Positions 13,439-21,260 of a DNA stretch of 23,478 nt are shown here, one piece after another. The stretch comes from Patescibacteria group bacterium. Lineage in GTDB: Bacteria; Patescibacteriota; UBA1384. The position numbers and the translations under genes are program-made. The notes under the pieces are model-generated. The model ran no database searches. It saw nothing but the letters and a program-made list of their open reading frames with translations, and had not been told where the DNA came from. Position 1 is the stretch's first letter, and every line of letters begins with the position of its first letter. The stretch is from assembly GCA_017992655.1 (NCBI GenBank), contig JAGOOF010000002.1:1-23478 (forward strand), given 5' to 3'.

Positions 13439-15166
13439 ATGGAAAATGAAATAGAAATTATTCGCCACTCATTGTCGCACGTTTTAGCGGCATCTGTTTT
13501 GCGTCTTTACCCCGAAGCGAAATTAGGAATCGGCCCAAGTATCGAAAACGGTTTTTACTATGATTTCGAATTTGAGAAAAGCATAGGGACTGAAGACCTT
13601 CTTTTAATAGAGAACGAAATGAGAAAAATTATCAACGAGGATCTAAGCTTTGAGCAAATTACACTCTCAATGGATAAGGCGCGTGACCTGTTTGTAAAAG
13701 AGCCTTACAAGCTGGAGCTCATTGATGACCTGGAGAAAAGTGGCAACAAGCCGGAAAATGTAACTGTTTATAGGCTTGGTACGTTTCAAGATTTGTGCCG
13801 TGGGCCCCACGTATCTTCTACTAAAGAGCTAAAAACAGTTGCTTTTAAACTAGATAAGGTGGCGGGAGCGTATTGGAAAGGTGAAGAAAGTAATAATATG
13901 CTTTCCCGCATATACGGTTTGGCTTTTGCGAAAAAAAGTGAACTTATGAACTTCATAGAAATGCGTGCAGAGGCGGAAAAGCGTGACCACAAAAAACTCG
14001 GAAAAGAGTTAGGGCTATTTATTTTTTCCGACCTCATTGGCCCTGGATTGCCTATATACACTCCCGAAGGGACGATTTTACGTAATAGTATTAAAAACTA
14101 TTCTAACGAGTTACGCATAAACATGGGTTACGAGGAAGTACATACACCGCAAATAAACAAAGTAGATTTATTTAAGAAATCTGGCCACTACGAAAAGTAC
14201 CAACAAAATATGTTCAAATTGCTATCGAACTACACTCAGGAGGAATATTACCTAAAACCGATGAACTGCCCACAGCATACCCAGATATATGCCTCTAAAC
14301 TAAGAAGCTACAAGGACTTACCCATAAGATTGGCTGATTTCGCCAATCTTTATCGCGATGAAAAGCCAGGCCAGCTGGGAGGACTTACTCGCTTAAGAGC
14401 ATTTTCACAAGACGATGGCCATTGTTTTTGTCGGGAAGATCAAATAAAGCACGAGTTTTCTATTTTGCTTGATGCCGTAAAACAGGCCATGTCACGCTAT
14501 GGTTTGGATTACTATATTCGCCTTTCGTTGCGCGACGAAAACAATAAAGATGCTTACCTAGGAAGCGACGAAAGCTGGAGCAAATCACAAGAAATACTTG
14601 AGGCAATGCTTAAAGAAAAGAACATTGACTACCGCAAGGCGGAGGGAGAAGCAGCGTTTTACGGCCCTAAAATGGACCTTGTCGCAGAAGATTCCCTTGG
14701 CCGAGAGTGGCAACTTTCTACGATCCAGCTAGATTTTAATATGCCCGCTCGATTCGGTTTGGAGTACATTGGCCGAGATGGTAAAAAACATACTCCTGCC
14801 ATGATTCACAGTGCGATTGTTGGCTCTCCTGAACGTTTTATGGCTGTTTTAATAGAACATTATGGCGGTAATTTCCCAGTTTGGTTAGCGCCTGTGCAAG
14901 CCACGATACTTCCAATTTCCGACAAACACAACGACTATGCTAACCTGGTTTATGAACAGTTAAAAGAGCTCAACGTGAGAGTCGCTATTAATCTTGCCAA
15001 CGAAACCCTAGGGAAAAAGATTAGAGAAAGTGAAAATAGAAAAATTCCGTATGTTGTTGTAGTTGGTGATAAAGAGATTGCAGGCAACACAATTACCGTC
15101 CGCCTGACAAATGGCGAAAATCAAAATATGACTATTAACGATTTCGTGCAACTAATTGTTAATTAG
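13439..15166 (+). CDS. thrS: Threonyl-tRNA synthetase lacking the TGS domain
   Basis: A 575-residue class II synthetase. The protein begins at the editing domain: the editing-site pairs His10/His14 (HSLSH) and Cys120/His124 (CRGPH) are intact, so proofreading of Ser-tRNA(Thr) should be retained. The ~60-residue N-terminal TGS domain of typical ThrRS (~640 residues) is absent. The catalytic core has MNCPQH (Met275-His280, with the zinc ligand Cys277), the class II motif region RDEKPGQLGGLTRLRAFSQDDGHCFC, and IHSAIVGSPERFMAVLIEHYGG. The anticodon-binding domain occupies the last ~95 residues. The start ATG has only a weak upstream purine run. The 3' end overlaps convergent miaB by 15 bp. Confidence 0.96.
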   Translation: MENEIEIIRHSLSHVLAASVLRLYPEAKLGIGPSIENGFYYDFEFEKSIGTEDLLLIENEMRKIINEDLSFEQITLSMDKARDLFVKEPYKLELIDDLEKSGNKPENVTVYRLGTFQDLCRGPHVSSTKELKTVAFKLDKVAGAYWKGEESNNMLSRIYGLAFAKKSELMNFIEMRAEAEKRDHKKLGKELGLFIFSDLIGPGLPIYTPEGTILRNSIKNYSNELRINMGYEEVHTPQINKVDLFKKSGHYEKYQQNMFKLLSNYTQEEYYLKPMNCPQHTQIYASKLRSYKDLPIRLADFANLYRDEKPGQLGGLTRLRAFSQDDGHCFCREDQIKHEFSILLDAVKQAMSRYGLDYYIRLSLRDENNKDAYLGSDESWSKSQEILEAMLKEKNIDYRKAEGEAAFYGPKMDLVAEDSLGREWQLSTIQLDFNMPARFGLEYIGRDGKKHTPAMIHSAIVGSPERFMAVLIEHYGGNFPVWLAPVQATILPISDKHNDYANLVYEQLKELNVRVAINLANETLGKKIRESENRKIPYVVVVGDKEIAGNTITVRLTNGENQNMTINDFVQLIVN

Positions 15167-16294
15167 TGTATTAAGAATTTCCCAGCGCTTCTTTTTTGTA
15201 CTGGGCGCTACATCGTCGGCAAGCAAACAGGCGGCCGTGCCCTCCCTTTTAGAATATTGCGCAATAAATGCCTTATTAAAATGGCACTTTTTGGCTACTT
15301 CAACCGTGTCGTTAAAATCATTTTCTGTTTCTCCTGGAAAACCAACAATAATATCGGTTGACAAGAAAATTTGAGGAACAGCTTTTCTAATTTTTTTAAC
15401 TAGGGCCATATAATGTGTTCTTGTGTAGCGCCTATTCATTTTTCTTAGAATTCTATTGCTTCCTGACTGCATTGGAAAATTAAGATTTTTTGAAAACTTT
15501 GCTGAGCTGGCCATCCAGCTAATAAGATCATCTGTCATATCTTGGGGATTAGGGGAGAGAAAGGAAATTTTTTTTAGACCTTTTATTTTCTCTATTGTAT
15601 GAAGCAAAGAAACAAAAGGAGAAGGATTATTTTTGGTCCATTTTTCTCCGGCTGGTGAGATATCTTTTCTTAAATCACGTGGAAAATAGTGTGAGAGGCC
15701 ATAAGAATTGACGTTTTGTCCTAACAAAATAATATCGTCCACGCCACTGGAAACAATCTCCTTAATCTCTTTAACTATAATATTCTCGGGTTTGCTCATT
15801 TCCCTTCCCCGCGTAATAGGGACAGCACAGTATGTACAAAAATTATTACAGCCGGCCGAAATGGTGACGTAGGCAGTTTTTTGTTTGTTTGTAAGCTGAT
15901 GATTAGTTTTTCTTTTGGGTGTTTTGTTTGTATGCAACTTAGGAAGGGCAACGTAACGCTCTAGAACGCGTTTTGGGTTACTAATTAACGTGCTAGGATC
16001 AACTATAGCATCTACTACTTTTTGTAGCTTTTTTTGGTCTAAGGGAAGGACGCAGGCAGTCACAATGATACATGGCTTTTTAGGAAGACGTCGCCAGTTA
16101 CGTATATGGCCTACAAGGCGATCCACCGCTTTTTGCCTAACGCTACAGGCAAAAACAAAAATTAGATCAGCGTCATTGCTCGCTGTTTCGCAGTAACCCA
16201 ACCTTTCTAGCTTAAAGGCCAGTTTCTCTCCATCGTAGTAATTGAACTGGCACCCTAAAATAAAGAGTTTAAACTTCGGAGTTCTTGGCTTCAT
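15152..16294 (-). CDS. miaB: tRNA-2-methylthio-N6-dimethylallyladenosine synthase MiaB-like, without TRAM domain
   Basis: A 380-residue radical-SAM methylthiotransferase that adds a methylthio group to isopentenyl-A37 of tRNA. The N-terminal cluster cysteines are Cys15 (GCQFN), Cys50 and Cys81. The radical-SAM motif is Cys149-x3-Cys153-x2-Cys156 (GCNNFCTYC). GCQFNYYDGEKL favours MiaB over MtaB or RimO. I chose the ATG at 16294, which follows GGTGAGGG; an ATG at 16306 and a GTG at 16330 are also in frame. The protein stops at KKKRWEILNTLINN, where other family members continue with a ~60-residue TRAM RNA-binding domain. It overlaps the end of rplY by 26 bp and the end of convergent thrS by 15 bp. 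Confidence 0.87.
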   Translation of the reverse strand: MKPRTPKFKLFILGCQFNYYDGEKLAFKLERLGYCETASNDADLIFVFACSVRQKAVDRLVGHIRNWRRLPKKPCIIVTACVLPLDQKKLQKVVDAIVDPSTLISNPKRVLERYVALPKLHTNKTPKRKTNHQLTNKQKTAYVTISAGCNNFCTYCAVPITRGREMSKPENIIVKEIKEIVSSGVDDIILLGQNVNSYGLSHYFPRDLRKDISPAGEKWTKNNPSPFVSLLHTIEKIKGLKKISFLSPNPQDMTDDLISWMASSAKFSKNLNFPMQSGSNRILRKMNRRYTRTHYMALVKKIRKAVPQIFLSTDIIVGFPGETENDFNDTVEVAKKCHFNKAFIAQYSKREGTAACLLADDVAPSTKKKRWEILNTLINN

Positions 16295-16976
16295 CGCCCT
16301 CACCATCGCCTTGCTCTTTTGTTTCCCCACCTTCTTCTTCTGGCTCCCCGGCGACTTTCTCTAGTGCTTCTTTTTCTTGCTCTTCTGTTGATGTTTCTAG
16401 CTCGGCCAATTCTTCTTCGCTTCTCGGAGGCTCCACAAGTGCAATTACATCTTCCGGTTCCGCCAAAATCTCTATACCCTCGGGCACTTTGATATCGGAA
16501 ACCTTAATTTGGTCATCAAAAGTTTTAAGTGCTGATATATCAACTGTAATTTCTGGCACAAGGTTACTAGGCAAACATTCTACCTCTAAATTGTCGTAAG
16601 GAGTAACGAGAGTACCTTTTTCTTGCTCTACCGCTACGGACTCCCCCGTGAATTCCAAAGGAATTTCAGTTCTTATTTTTTTGTCCATGCGCACGCGCAT
16701 TAAGTCAACGTGTATCAAGCTACCTGTTGTTGGGTCAAACTGTGGCTCCTGGGCAATAACATTTACCTTTTCATCGCTAAGCGTAAGCTCTATTAAGCTC
16801 GAAGAGCCAGCTTCTTTGTATATTTTATTAAAATCTTGGCCGTTTAGGCTAATAGGTGCTGGTTCTTTTCCCGCGCCGTAAACAATGGCAGGAAGAAGCC
16901 CTTGCTGGCGGAGCTTTTTAACCTTGCGCCCAATAACCGAGCGTGTATTTGCAGAAAGAGAATATTTTTGCGTCAT
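16269..16976 (-). CDS. rplY: Ribosomal protein bL25, CTC form with acidic tail
   Basis: A 235-residue protein of the long (CTC/TL5) form of bL25, which binds 5S rRNA. Residues ~1-93 are the L25 domain (NTRSVIGRKVKKLRQQGLLPAIVYG, then FDPTTGSLIHVDLMRVRMDKK). Residues ~94-183 are the CTC beta domain (IPLEFTGESVAVEQEKGTLV, LEVECLPSNLVPEITVDIS). The last ~50 residues are a low-complexity acidic tail of Glu, Gly and Lys, common in long L25 proteins though extended here. It starts nine bases after the upstream small gene's stop, without a clear Shine-Dalgarno. The miaB start lies inside its 3' end. Confidence 0.93.
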   Translation of the reverse strand: MTQKYSLSANTRSVIGRKVKKLRQQGLLPAIVYGAGKEPAPISLNGQDFNKIYKEAGSSSLIELTLSDEKVNVIAQEPQFDPTTGSLIHVDLMRVRMDKKIRTEIPLEFTGESVAVEQEKGTLVTPYDNLEVECLPSNLVPEITVDISALKTFDDQIKVSDIKVPEGIEILAEPEDVIALVEPPRSEEELAELETSTEEQEKEALEKVAGEPEEEGGETKEQGDGEGDEAKNSEV

Positions 16977-16985
16977 ATGCTTAAT

Positions 16986-17303
16986 TTATTTTTGCCAAAG
17001 CTTCTGAAAGTCGCCGTCAAATTTTTCAATGGCGATATGGCTATCTATTACATCATTTGTGGTTAACTTTTTACCCGTTTCTCTTTTTTCAATGGCGATG
17101 AAGCGGGGAACCTCGTTTGCTCTTTGGCTTGCAATGATTAATGTAGTCAAGGGCGGGTGGTTATTAGCGCAAGTGACTTGCACGATGTTAGCATTGTCGA
17201 GCTTGCCTCGCACTTTAATATCTGCCCTTCCAAAATGTCGCTTGCAAACTGGGCACACTAAAGACTGCTGGACGCTATTTATAAGTTCATCAACACTAAG
17301 CAC
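16986..17303 (-). CDS. Small putative zinc-binding protein, function unknown
   Basis: A 105-residue protein when started at the GTG at 17303. A longer frame back to a TTG at 17333 exists, but GGAGG lies four bases before the GTG and the promoter at 17322-17349 would begin transcription at about 17315, downstream of that TTG. CPVC (about residues 17-20) and a later CANNH could supply four metal ligands, like a degenerate zinc ribbon. The remainder (TTLIIASQRANEVPRFIAIEKRE) is strand-rich, and the C-terminus is charged with a closing tryptophan. I do not recognise the family. It sits between an RDD membrane-protein gene and rplY and has its own promoter. Confidence 0.65.
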   Translation of the reverse strand: MLSVDELINSVQQSLVCPVCKRHFGRADIKVRGKLDNANIVQVTCANNHPPLTTLIIASQRANEVPRFIAIEKRETGKKLTTNDVIDSHIAIEKFDGDFQKLWQK

Positions 17304-17321
17304 TAATCCTCCCACAGAAAG

Positions 17322-17349
17322 ATTGTACCTCAAAAGTGCAAAAAGTCAA
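17322..17349 (-). promoter_or_regulatory. Promoter of the small zinc-binding protein gene (and probably rplY-miaB)
   Basis: On the minus strand, TTGACT (17349-17344) and TACAAT (17327-17322) are 16 bp apart, one mismatch each from consensus. The start near 17315 is followed by GGAGG and the GTG at 17303. It lies directly after the RDD gene's stop codon and probably also drives rplY and miaB. Confidence 0.65.
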
Positions 17350-17350
17350 C

Positions 17351-17818
17351 CTATTTTTCGGCTACCGCTTTATCTACTACAATCGCTTGTGCAAGGTGGT
17401 CGCCAATACGCTGGCGGGTAGGAGAAAGAAGAACAGCGATGATTCCCATGAGGTAAAAAACTGGTGCGCCGTCTGTGCCACGGAAAATAGAACGAATTAA
17501 AGCTTCTCTAAAGCCAATAGGAGAGCCATCTTCTTTTACTATGGTCATGGCCATAAGGGTTTTGCCAACGGAAGTGCGTGCAACTGTTTCAAACACAATA
17601 AAGTACCCAAAATACATTAGCGCGAAAATAATAGTGGGAGCCACTGATATTTGGTATAGCCCTTGGCTCATGGATTGTGGGTCAATAAACGTTAAAAATA
17701 TGGCAAAACGCCAGTCGGCGCCGAAGATTATGCTTAAAATTACGGCAATTACCATAATTACTACATAATCTATAACACCCCCGAGAATCCTTTTACCAAT
17801 TGATGCTGGAACGAACAT
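17351..17818 (-). CDS. RDD family membrane protein
   Basis: A 155-residue integral membrane protein. ASIGKRILGGVIDYVVI at the N-terminus carries the R...D pattern that names the family. Hydrophobic segments at about 16-33, 61-77 and 118-131 are separated by a cytoplasmic-type block, TSVGKTLMAMTIVKEDGSPIGFREALIRSIFRG. The closing SPTRQRIGDHLAQAIVV is also typical. RDD proteins are small transport-like or unknown membrane proteins; no substrate can be assigned here. AAGGAGG lies five bases before the ATG, in the 15-base gap after the large surface-protein gene, so the two are probably co-transcribed and this protein could help the surface protein in the membrane (inference). Confidence 0.85.
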   Translation of the reverse strand: MFVPASIGKRILGGVIDYVVIMVIAVILSIIFGADWRFAIFLTFIDPQSMSQGLYQISVAPTIIFALMYFGYFIVFETVARTSVGKTLMAMTIVKEDGSPIGFREALIRSIFRGTDGAPVFYLMGIIAVLLSPTRQRIGDHLAQAIVVDKAVAEK

Positions 17819-17833
17819 TCTTCCTCCTTAAAT

Positions 17834-20491
17834 TTATAGATTCGGCACTATTGGATAGCCCCATGAACTATTAAGCATTGGTGCTACTCTCTCCCATATT
17901 GTTAGACCCTTATTATCACCCTCTTCTTGTATGCCTGAAAACTTATACAATTCACTGGTTGCCAGGTTTGTCATAAACATACCAGGGATATTAGGCACAA
18001 AGAAAATTTTACCCATTAAGTTAGTTATTTGGCTGGTAGATCCGCTAAGCAAGTTTCTCACTATGACACTAAAGATACCTTGCTGGGCAGGTACATGAGC
18101 ATTGCTCATATTGCTATATGGTTGGCCAGTATATGGGTTACTGCTACTGTAAGGATATTGCCCGTATGTATTTGTGTAAGGATCGTTATATGAACCATAA
18201 GAACTGTAGCCACCCAATGGGTTTTGCACTGAGGGATAGCCATTGCTATTGTAGGGGTTATAGTTTGGATAATTGCTACCGTAACCACCCATAAGCCAGT
18301 TAAGAGCGCTACTGTTATCGTAATAACCAGGGTTGGCAAGGTGCGAATATTTACTTGCGACCACTGCTTGTGCTAAACCACTAAGGTCTTCTAGCCAGCC
18401 ATCGAAGTCCTCGAGGAAATCGGTGCGTGGAGTGGTGGTGCGCGGTGTCTCTACTATGGTCTTGCACTGATCTTCAGAGGTTATATTGTCATACTTGCCC
18501 GGCGGAGTAGTGGTAGTAGTTTTAGTAACTGTAACAGTGGCTGTCGTTTGTGTTGTGGTTTCCTCTGTGGTGCCTTGTTCCTCTGTATCGGCAGGCGTGC
18601 TGTCTGGCTGAGTGGCTTCTTCCTCTGCGGGTGTTTCAGTATCGCCTTCCTCATTTTCAGCGTTTTCTTTTGCTTTTTGTTTTGCGCGGAAAGCTTCTAA
18701 GCACTCCTCGTCCCATACCTCGTCTTTGTCGGTAACCTCTTTTTCTTCGGGCATGAAGCGGGAAACAATGCTACCAAGAGAACCGAGAATATTTTTATAA
18801 GTGTTTATCTTAAACATATCGCTAATCATTTTTTGTGCTTCTTGTTGCGGATAACCTCCCATTTGTAACCCGGGGTAAAAAGAGCTATTGGGGTAAAGCG
18901 GATTGCCAAAAACCGTATCAAGCAACGCATTCCGGGGGTTTGTGTTGCCCGAGAAAAGTGATGCGGCAAGGTTTGTTAACCCCTCATTGCCGGAGAGAAG
19001 TGCGGCAAGAGGTGGTAAAGCGCTTTGCCAATCGCCTTTAATCAGTTTTGTAAGTATATCTGCAATTAAATTAGCTTTTATCCACTTGCTAAAGTTCTTA
19101 TTTTGCAACTGCTCACCGAATCCGAATAAAGTAGTTGTTGGTGTTTCTTCCTTTTCGCGAATTGTACTGCATCTATCAAGTAAATTTTTCATATCGTTAA
19201 GGGCTTTGATACGTGGATGCTCCCAACTATCCAAATATGGCGTTTCTTCATCTACTTGACGAGATAATTTGAGCGATAGATCATGTAACTCTTTACTGGT
19301 AAGATTGTCAATTTGGCTTGCATTAACCCCGATCGATGGATTATTGTTTGCAAGTTTTTTGGCCTGTTCGCATGCATCACCACTCTCTATATCCTGCTCT
19401 TCAGTCTCAGTTTTGTATTCCGCACATTGGTCGAGAAGTTCCCCTGTATTTTGATAGAAGGCACTAAGCTCTCCTTCAGTAGCGGCAGCTTGTTGGCTAA
19501 ACGTTGCAGAAAGGGCTCTAATTTCTTCGCTTGAACGATTCTGTACAATGTTTTTCGATCCACCTACCGTATCTCTATATCGAGGTTCGTTTTCCATTTT
19601 TTCAATTGCTTGTTGGCACGGATCAAGGCTGTCTGCACATTTTTGCACTAAATTCGATAACTCATTATAAAACGCCCCGTACTTGTTGCCCTGTTGTAAT
19701 GCAGAGGCTGTGTTGAGCTCTGTTGCTAAGGAATCTAGACTCTTCCAGTCTTTAGCTTTAACGGTTTGTATGTCTGTATTTGAGTTGGGGTAAGTATTGG
19801 TACTCATTTGAAACAAGGCCTGCGTACACGGGAAATTATCTGGGATGCATCCACTAATGTTTTGTAAAAATTCATCTTTTTCTGCAAATTCAAAGCCAGA
19901 TAGCATCCTACTTTGTGTATTTTCTCCGGTTCCGGCAGGGTACTCATCTCCTGATTCAGCTGCAGCTATAATAGTATCTAAATACGGGCGTGTTGATTCA
20001 TCTTGTTGTGCCGCTATTTCTTTTGCTATCTCGCATTTGTCTTTATTTGCTAAAAGGTTATCGGTGCCAACGTTTTCGCACGTTTTCTTCAGCTCGTTTA
20101 TAGTTTTCTGCAAATTTTGATGTTCTTGTGCAAATGGCAATTGGTCTGAATTAATTGTCTCTAGATTATTTATTAGAACAGCTGAATTATCTTTGTTCTC
20201 ATTGAAGGCCTGTTCGATATCTTTGTAACTCGAGCCATAATAATTCTCATTACTACGGGGTGAAGTACTAAAAGAATTGATTTGACGGTTTATTGAGTCT
20301 TGACACTCGGATGCATCAGATCCTGCAAATACCGTAGGACCAGGAAAAGGGTTGGATTCAGTTGGAGATCCGAATACAGTGCTTTTTTCTAAAAACAAAG
20401 CGGTCGTAATACAGAAAACAGAAAGCAGGGCAACGCCAAACCACGCGGCTATAACTCTCCGCTTGTTGACTGGGGCAATTTTTTTGTCCAC
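17834..20491 (-). CDS. Large membrane-anchored surface protein with repeated cysteine modules and Tyr/Asn/Gly-rich segment
   Basis: An 885-residue protein of unknown family. The start is GTG at 20491, behind AAGGGAG. A basic N-terminus and one TM segment (~13-34) anchor it; the rest should be outside the membrane. Residues ~60-445 are helical and hydrophilic, with a repeated pattern: a helix ending L-x-x-C, then a second cysteine in D/P-x-C-x-x-A, then a Ser/Asn-rich linker. Cysteines fall at 63, 138/153, 215/222, 285/292, 356/374 and 441. Residues ~465-580 are more hydrophobic (ALPPLAALLSGNEGLTNLAASLF). A Glu then Thr-rich linker (~583-665) follows. A segment of Tyr, Asn, Gly, Ser and Pro (~735-795) has 14 tyrosines in 56 residues. 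A final hydrophobic domain spans 801-885. Its composition suggests an adhesin or cell-surface structure; this is inference. Confidence 0.8.
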   Translation of the reverse strand: MDKKIAPVNKRRVIAAWFGVALLSVFCITTALFLEKSTVFGSPTESNPFPGPTVFAGSDASECQDSINRQINSFSTSPRSNENYYGSSYKDIEQAFNENKDNSAVLINNLETINSDQLPFAQEHQNLQKTINELKKTCENVGTDNLLANKDKCEIAKEIAAQQDESTRPYLDTIIAAAESGDEYPAGTGENTQSRMLSGFEFAEKDEFLQNISGCIPDNFPCTQALFQMSTNTYPNSNTDIQTVKAKDWKSLDSLATELNTASALQQGNKYGAFYNELSNLVQKCADSLDPCQQAIEKMENEPRYRDTVGGSKNIVQNRSSEEIRALSATFSQQAAATEGELSAFYQNTGELLDQCAEYKTETEEQDIESGDACEQAKKLANNNPSIGVNASQIDNLTSKELHDLSLKLSRQVDEETPYLDSWEHPRIKALNDMKNLLDRCSTIREKEETPTTTLFGFGEQLQNKNFSKWIKANLIADILTKLIKGDWQSALPPLAALLSGNEGLTNLAASLFSGNTNPRNALLDTVFGNPLYPNSSFYPGLQMGGYPQQEAQKMISDMFKINTYKNILGSLGSIVSRFMPEEKEVTDKDEVWDEECLEAFRAKQKAKENAENEEGDTETPAEEEATQPDSTPADTEEQGTTEETTTQTTATVTVTKTTTTTPPGKYDNITSEDQCKTIVETPRTTTPRTDFLEDFDGWLEDLSGLAQAVVASKYSHLANPGYYDNSSALNWLMGGYGSNYPNYNPYNSNGYPSVQNPLGGYSSYGSYNDPYTNTYGQYPYSSSNPYTGQPYSNMSNAHVPAQQGIFSVIVRNLLSGSTSQITNLMGKIFFVPNIPGMFMTNLATSELYKFSGIQEEGDNKGLTIWERVAPMLNSSWGYPIVPNL

Positions 20492-20550
20492 AGCACTCCC
20501 TTCAACAATTAGATATTTTTTATCTTAATAAGAAAAACGCCTACACTACC

Positions 20551-20556
20551 ATTATA
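20551..20556 (-). promoter_or_regulatory. -10 box of the large surface-protein gene
   Basis: On the minus strand, TATAAT occupies 20556-20551 in the gap after trmD. Transcription from about 20544 would give a ~53-nt leader containing AAGGGAG before the GTG. No matching -35 is seen in the end of trmD. Confidence 0.45.
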
Positions 20557-20570
20557 CAGCTTTTTCAAAA

Positions 20571-21191
20571 TTATGCGCGCCATTTTTCAATGTTTTTGTG
20601 GTGGCCACTTAATAGCACGTCTGGGACAGGTTTGCCTTCGAAATTTTGGGGTTTAGTGTACTGTGGATATTCAAGCTTTTGCTCTGTGGAAAACGATTCA
20701 TTAAGAGCAGATTCACTGTTGCCTAAAACTCCGGGTATTAAGCGAGCGGTAGCTTCCACAATGCTCATTGCCCCCAGCTCTCCGCCGGAAAGTACAAATG
20801 AGCCCAGCGACACTACTTCGTCGACATAATCTTTTATCCGCGCGTCGAACCCTTCAAAACGGCCACACACTAAAACCAGATGTTCTTGCTTAAAATAGCG
20901 GCGCGCCACAAGCTGGTTAAAAACTTTTCCCTCTGGCGATAGAAGTATTACTTTAGAGTGTTTAGTACGTACTTTATTGATGGCTGTTACCACAACATCG
21001 GGGCGCAACAGCATACCTGGTCCGCCTCCGTAAGGGGTGTCATCTACCTTTTTGTGCTTGCCAATACCAAAATCACGTAAATTAATAAGCTCAATTTCAA
21101 GTAGTTTTTTTTCACGCGCTCTTCCCAATACCGAAGCCTTAAGGTAGGTATCAACTTCTTTTGGGAAAAGTGTAATAATCGTAAACTTCAT
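20571..21191 (-). CDS. trmD: tRNA (guanine-N1)-methyltransferase TrmD, C-terminally short
   Basis: A 206-residue SPOUT enzyme that methylates G37 next to the anticodon and prevents +1 frameshifting. YGGGPGM (54-60), VCGRFEGFD (108-116) and SGGELGAMSIVEATARLIPGVLGN (135-158) form the trefoil-knot SAM site. The later NESF...LEYPQYTKP matches the block usually written DSF...PQYTRP, with Glu165 where Asp is the well-studied catalytic base. The protein ends at LLSGHHKNIEKWRA, about 35-45 residues before the usual end of TrmD, removing most of the C-terminal domain that contacts tRNA. A hairpin lies directly upstream. rimM and rplS, its usual neighbours, are absent. Confidence 0.93.
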   Translation of the reverse strand: MKFTIITLFPKEVDTYLKASVLGRAREKKLLEIELINLRDFGIGKHKKVDDTPYGGGPGMLLRPDVVVTAINKVRTKHSKVILLSPEGKVFNQLVARRYFKQEHLVLVCGRFEGFDARIKDYVDEVVSLGSFVLSGGELGAMSIVEATARLIPGVLGNSESALNESFSTEQKLEYPQYTKPQNFEGKPVPDVLLSGHHKNIEKWRA

Positions 21192-21202
21192 GGTCCTATA
21201 TT

Positions 21203-21238
21203 AACACAAAACCTCGACTAAATTCGAGGTTTTGTGTT
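21203..21238 (-). terminator. 14-bp hairpin between khpA and trmD (probable intrinsic terminator, possibly bidirectional)
   Basis: AACACAAAACCTCG (21203-21216) and CGAGGTTTTGTGTT (21225-21238) pair perfectly around an 8-nt loop. On the minus strand the core stem CCTCG/CGAGG is followed by TTTTGTGTT, which fits a terminator for def-fmt-rpsP-khpA. The longer T-rich run (TTTTTAACTTTTTTT) follows on the plus strand, where no gene ends, so it may also stop antisense transcription. Confidence 0.7.
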
Positions 21239-21260
21239 TTTAACTTTTTTTGGGTCTAAA

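Noticed and set aside
18903..19259. A 118-codon plus-strand ORF inside the 885-residue gene
   Set aside because: It is antisense to a long, coherent minus-strand gene, with no ribosome site or domain.
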